This document shows, piece after piece, positions 6,418-7,724 of a stretch of DNA of 7,724 bases (positions within the stretch are counted from its first letter, which is position 1; the number at the start of each line of letters is the position of its first letter). Under the pieces are notes generated by a model. That model saw nothing but the letters and a program-made list of their open reading frames with translations. It was not told the origin of the DNA and did not search any database. The stretch covers positions 1 to 7,724 of the forward strand of contig CAZBZV010000101.1 of NCBI GenBank assembly GCA_964496505.1, in the 5' to 3' direction. A program made the translations under genes and the position numbers. The DNA is from JAABVY01 sp964496505. GTDB taxonomy: Bacteria > Zixibacteria > MSB-5A5 > JAABVY01.

Positions 6418-6448
6418 GGATATTGGAATTGGTTTTATAAAGCGCTTT
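6418..6448 (+). promoter_or_regulatory. Possible msrB promoter with a palindrome at the transcription start
   Basis: TATAAA (6436-6441) is a plausible -10 element, but only a weak -35 (TTTCAC near 6412-6417, 18 bases away) is present. A perfect 10-base palindrome, AAAGCGCTTT (6439-6448), overlaps the end of the -10 and the expected start point, where a repressor would act. A short leader would lead to GAGG (6456-6459), 5 bases before the msrB ATG. The promoter call is tentative. Confidence 0.35.
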
Positions 6449-6464
6449 CCGTGCAGAGGTGTGT

Positions 6465-7028
6465 ATGAAATCTATTAAAATCAAAATACTGTTGGGGATT
6501 TTGGCCATTGGTGCCATTGGCACCTTTCTGGCTATAGGTTCTGATGGTATCCTTATGGGCCAGGGTGAAAAAAGTTCGGGCGACAAGATTAAAATTACGT
6601 GCGAGGAGGAGAACAACATGGCAGATAAAACCGTAAAATCGGATGAGAAATTGAAAGCGGCTCTGACCCCGCTGCAATACGAGGTCACTCAGAAAAATGG
6701 TACCGAGAGGCCGTTTAGCGGAAAATATAACGACTTTTATGAGGACGGTGTATATAAATGCGTTGTCTGCGGCAATGAGCTTTTTGACTCGAAAACAAAG
6801 TTCAAGTCCGGGTCCGGATGGCCGAGTTTTTATGCTCCGATTGCCAATGAGAATGTGGAGCAGGAAACCGACAGAAGCCTGGGGATGGTTCGGGAAGAAG
6901 TCGTCTGCTCCAATTGCGGAGGGCATCTGGGGCATGTTTTCAATGACGGCCCTCAGCCCACCGGTTTGCGGTATTGTATCAACTCGGCTGCCTTAGATTT
7001 TGAAGAGGGGGAGGACGGCGATAAATAA
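6465..7028 (+). CDS. msrB: Peptide methionine (R)-S-oxide reductase MsrB with N-terminal membrane segment
   Basis: MsrB reduces methionine-R-sulfoxide in oxidised proteins back to methionine. The 187-residue form starts at ATG 6465 (GAGG 5 bases upstream; GTG at 6459 is less likely). Residues 1-25 form a basic start plus hydrophobic stretch, a signal anchor or uncleaved signal peptide, and 26-60 is a polar linker. The catalytic domain is about 60-180. It has the structural zinc pairs C99-x2-C102 and C148-x2-C151, SGSGWPSFY near 115-122, HLGHVF near 154-159, and the catalytic C171 in RYCIN. The site that is a resolving cysteine in two-cysteine MsrB enzymes (SGCGWPSF) is serine here, so regeneration may need another partner. 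GAGGAGG (6603-6609) lies 8 bases before an in-frame ATG at 6618 (residue 52), which may give a soluble 136-residue form. It is flanked by terminators and so monocistronic. Confidence 0.94.
   Translation: MKSIKIKILLGILAIGAIGTFLAIGSDGILMGQGEKSSGDKIKITCEEENNMADKTVKSDEKLKAALTPLQYEVTQKNGTERPFSGKYNDFYEDGVYKCVVCGNELFDSKTKFKSGSGWPSFYAPIANENVEQETDRSLGMVREEVVCSNCGGHLGHVFNDGPQPTGLRYCINSAALDFEEGEDGDK
6603..6609 (+). promoter_or_regulatory. Internal ribosome binding site within msrB
   Basis: GAGGAGG lies 8 bases before the in-frame ATG at 6618-6620 and is stronger than the site at the upstream ATG. The coding meaning here is a Glu-rich stretch (CEEENN), which could produce the motif by chance. The exact spacing and the position of the ATG just before the MsrB domain argue for real use. 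Confidence 0.55.
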
Positions 7029-7032
7029 AGTC

Positions 7033-7067
7033 AATCGGAGATAACCCAGTGCCTGATATCTCCGGTT
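7033..7067 (+). other. Stem-loop just after the msrB stop codon
   Basis: CGGAGATA (7036-7043) pairs perfectly with TATCTCCG (7057-7064). A T-G wobble and two A-T pairs extend the stem to 11 pairs, around a 13-base loop. It starts 5 bases after the stop and has no T-run behind it, so it is not an intrinsic terminator alone. It may protect the mRNA 3' end or simply precede the true terminator downstream. Confidence 0.4.
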
Positions 7068-7078
7068 CACAGCCTTCC

Positions 7079-7110
7079 AAAAAGCCCGCCTGTACAGGCG
7101 GGCTTTTGTT
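7079..7110. terminator. Bidirectional intrinsic terminator between msrB and the beta-propeller gene
   Basis: A perfect inverted repeat at 7081-7106 has the GC-rich arms AAAGCCCGCCT and AGGCGGGCTTT around TGTACA. It is bordered by A-rich sequence on the left (from 7079) and TTTTGTTT on the right (7104-7111). It therefore reads as hairpin plus U-run in both directions. It ends msrB (plus) and also the convergent gene whose stop is at 7129-7127 (minus). Confidence 0.85.
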
Positions 7111-7126
7111 TATCCGGCATTGAACT

Positions 7127-7724
7127 TTATTTCAATTGAGTTTGCAGGATGATTGTTTGGCCTATATCCCTTATTATATTTGCGGGGATATAATCCGGTA
7201 CTTCCGCCGGTGAATTGCCATGCGCTATATAAATGAAATCATCGCCGGAAATCGTGCCGGTAAAGGCCTCCGATGCATCCGGGTTTTTCTGCTCAAGGAT
7301 TGTCATGCTGTCGATTGCGGTGAAATTATCATTTAAGTAAAATCGCGAAACTCGCCATGGATTGAAGGAGTTCTGGATTGCGATCAATGTACCGTCATGA
7401 TAATACATGCCGTCAATGCCGTATATAGAGATATAATTCGGGATCTTGATCTCGGTTATGCTTTTGTCAGACAATTTCACTGCCGCAATTCCTCCTGCAT
7501 AATCAGCCACGAATAAAATATTCTCGTCCGAGGAAAGCGTGATACCGTTTGAGCCCATCATTTTGCCGCTTGAAATCAGTGTGTCGATCTTGTCAGCGTC
7601 CTTTCTTAAAACATAGGCGCCGGCCCCGGAAAGATAAATGTCGCCATTGCTGTTTACGGCCAGATCATTAAGCCTGAAATTCGGGTCTTTGTTGGGAAAA
7701 ACAACCTTTCTAATGATTTTGCGC
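7127..7724 (-). CDS. SMP-30/gluconolactonase-like beta-propeller protein (N-terminus off the window)
   Basis: The reading frame is open from the right edge (first whole codon 7723-7721) to TAA at 7129-7127, giving 198 residues of the C-terminal part. ATG 7561 is internal, not a start, since the same repeat pattern continues upstream. Propeller blades are visible: FRLNDLAVNSNGDIYLSGAG, then MGSNGITLSSDENILFVADY with AGGIAAVKL, then ISIYGIDGMYYHDGTLIAIQN, then SGDDFIYIAHGNS. The LND...G-D-IYLS and SNGITLSSDENILFVAD pieces match the metal-binding loop style of SMP-30/gluconolactonase/LRE proteins, though NHL-type propellers look similar. Enzyme activity cannot be judged without the N-terminal metal ligand. 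The C-terminus fits an end-of-propeller strand (QTIILQTQLK). No signal peptide can be assessed. Confidence 0.7.
   Translation of the reverse strand, partial: RKIIRKVVFPNKDPNFRLNDLAVNSNGDIYLSGAGAYVLRKDADKIDTLISSGKMMGSNGITLSSDENILFVADYAGGIAAVKLSDKSITEIKIPNYISIYGIDGMYYHDGTLIAIQNSFNPWRVSRFYLNDNFTAIDSMTILEQKNPDASEAFTGTISGDDFIYIAHGNSPAEVPDYIPANIIRDIGQTIILQTQLK

Noticed and set aside
6510..6524. Inverted repeat GGTGCC-ATT-GGCACC in the msrB leader region
   Set aside because: It lies in coding sequence for an Ala-Ile-Gly repeat of the membrane segment, and the 3-base loop and codon repetition explain it without regulation.
6435..6935. Minus-strand frame of 166 residues opposite msrB
   Set aside because: MsrB motifs on the plus strand are complete; the antisense frame has no supporting start site or domain.
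1..7724. CRISPR array, tRNA, rRNA, toxin-antitoxin or defence system
   Set aside because: No evenly spaced direct repeats beyond the two in the element end, no cloverleaf seen, and no gene resembles known defence or toxin families.

Overview
This is an ordinary bacterial chromosomal segment of intermediate GC. It holds nine protein-coding regions, two of them incomplete: one is broken by an insertion element and one runs off the right edge. The gene set (split Ada/Ogt, SPOUT-type RsmE, an HI0933-type flavoprotein, a secreted metallophosphoesterase with a CBM9-like tail, a tandem SH3 protein) and the Shine-Dalgarno-led short operons suggest an uncultured, probably environmental bacterium. The protein style recalls Zixibacteria or related FCB-group candidate phyla. 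That placement is an impression from sequence style and was not tested.

Layout. Positions 1-52 are the end of an insertion element with a repeated 12-base motif. It cuts a DoxX-like membrane-protein gene (minus strand, start 276) after about 75 codons. The divergent adaA-ogt pair (426-1521, plus) is a two-gene version of E. coli Ada for repair of DNA alkylation; the genes overlap by 11 bases. Tail to tail with it, stop codons overlapping, lies a four-gene minus-strand operon read from about 4353 down to 1518: HI0933-family flavoprotein, rsmE, a Rid-family protein and a tandem SH3-domain protein. Divergent from that operon is a monocistronic secreted phosphoesterase gene (4502-6268) with a good sigma70-like promoter and a strong intrinsic terminator. 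Next comes msrB (6465-7028), which has an N-terminal membrane segment and a strong internal ribosome binding site that could give a second, cytosolic form. A bidirectional terminator separates it from a minus-strand SMP-30-like beta-propeller gene that is open at the right edge.

Functionally the window mixes damage repair (AdaA/Ogt for alkylated DNA, MsrB for oxidised methionine), ribosome modification (RsmE), possible metabolite housekeeping (a Rid protein lacking the catalytic arginine) and cell-envelope or extracellular hydrolysis. I see no phage genes, CRISPR array, toxin-antitoxin pair, tRNA or rRNA. No clearly new multi-gene system is evident. The most notable points are the apparent AUC/AUU start codon of the flavoprotein gene, the dual-start architecture of msrB, and the insertion-element truncation at the left edge. 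No gene-free stretch exceeds 300 bases.
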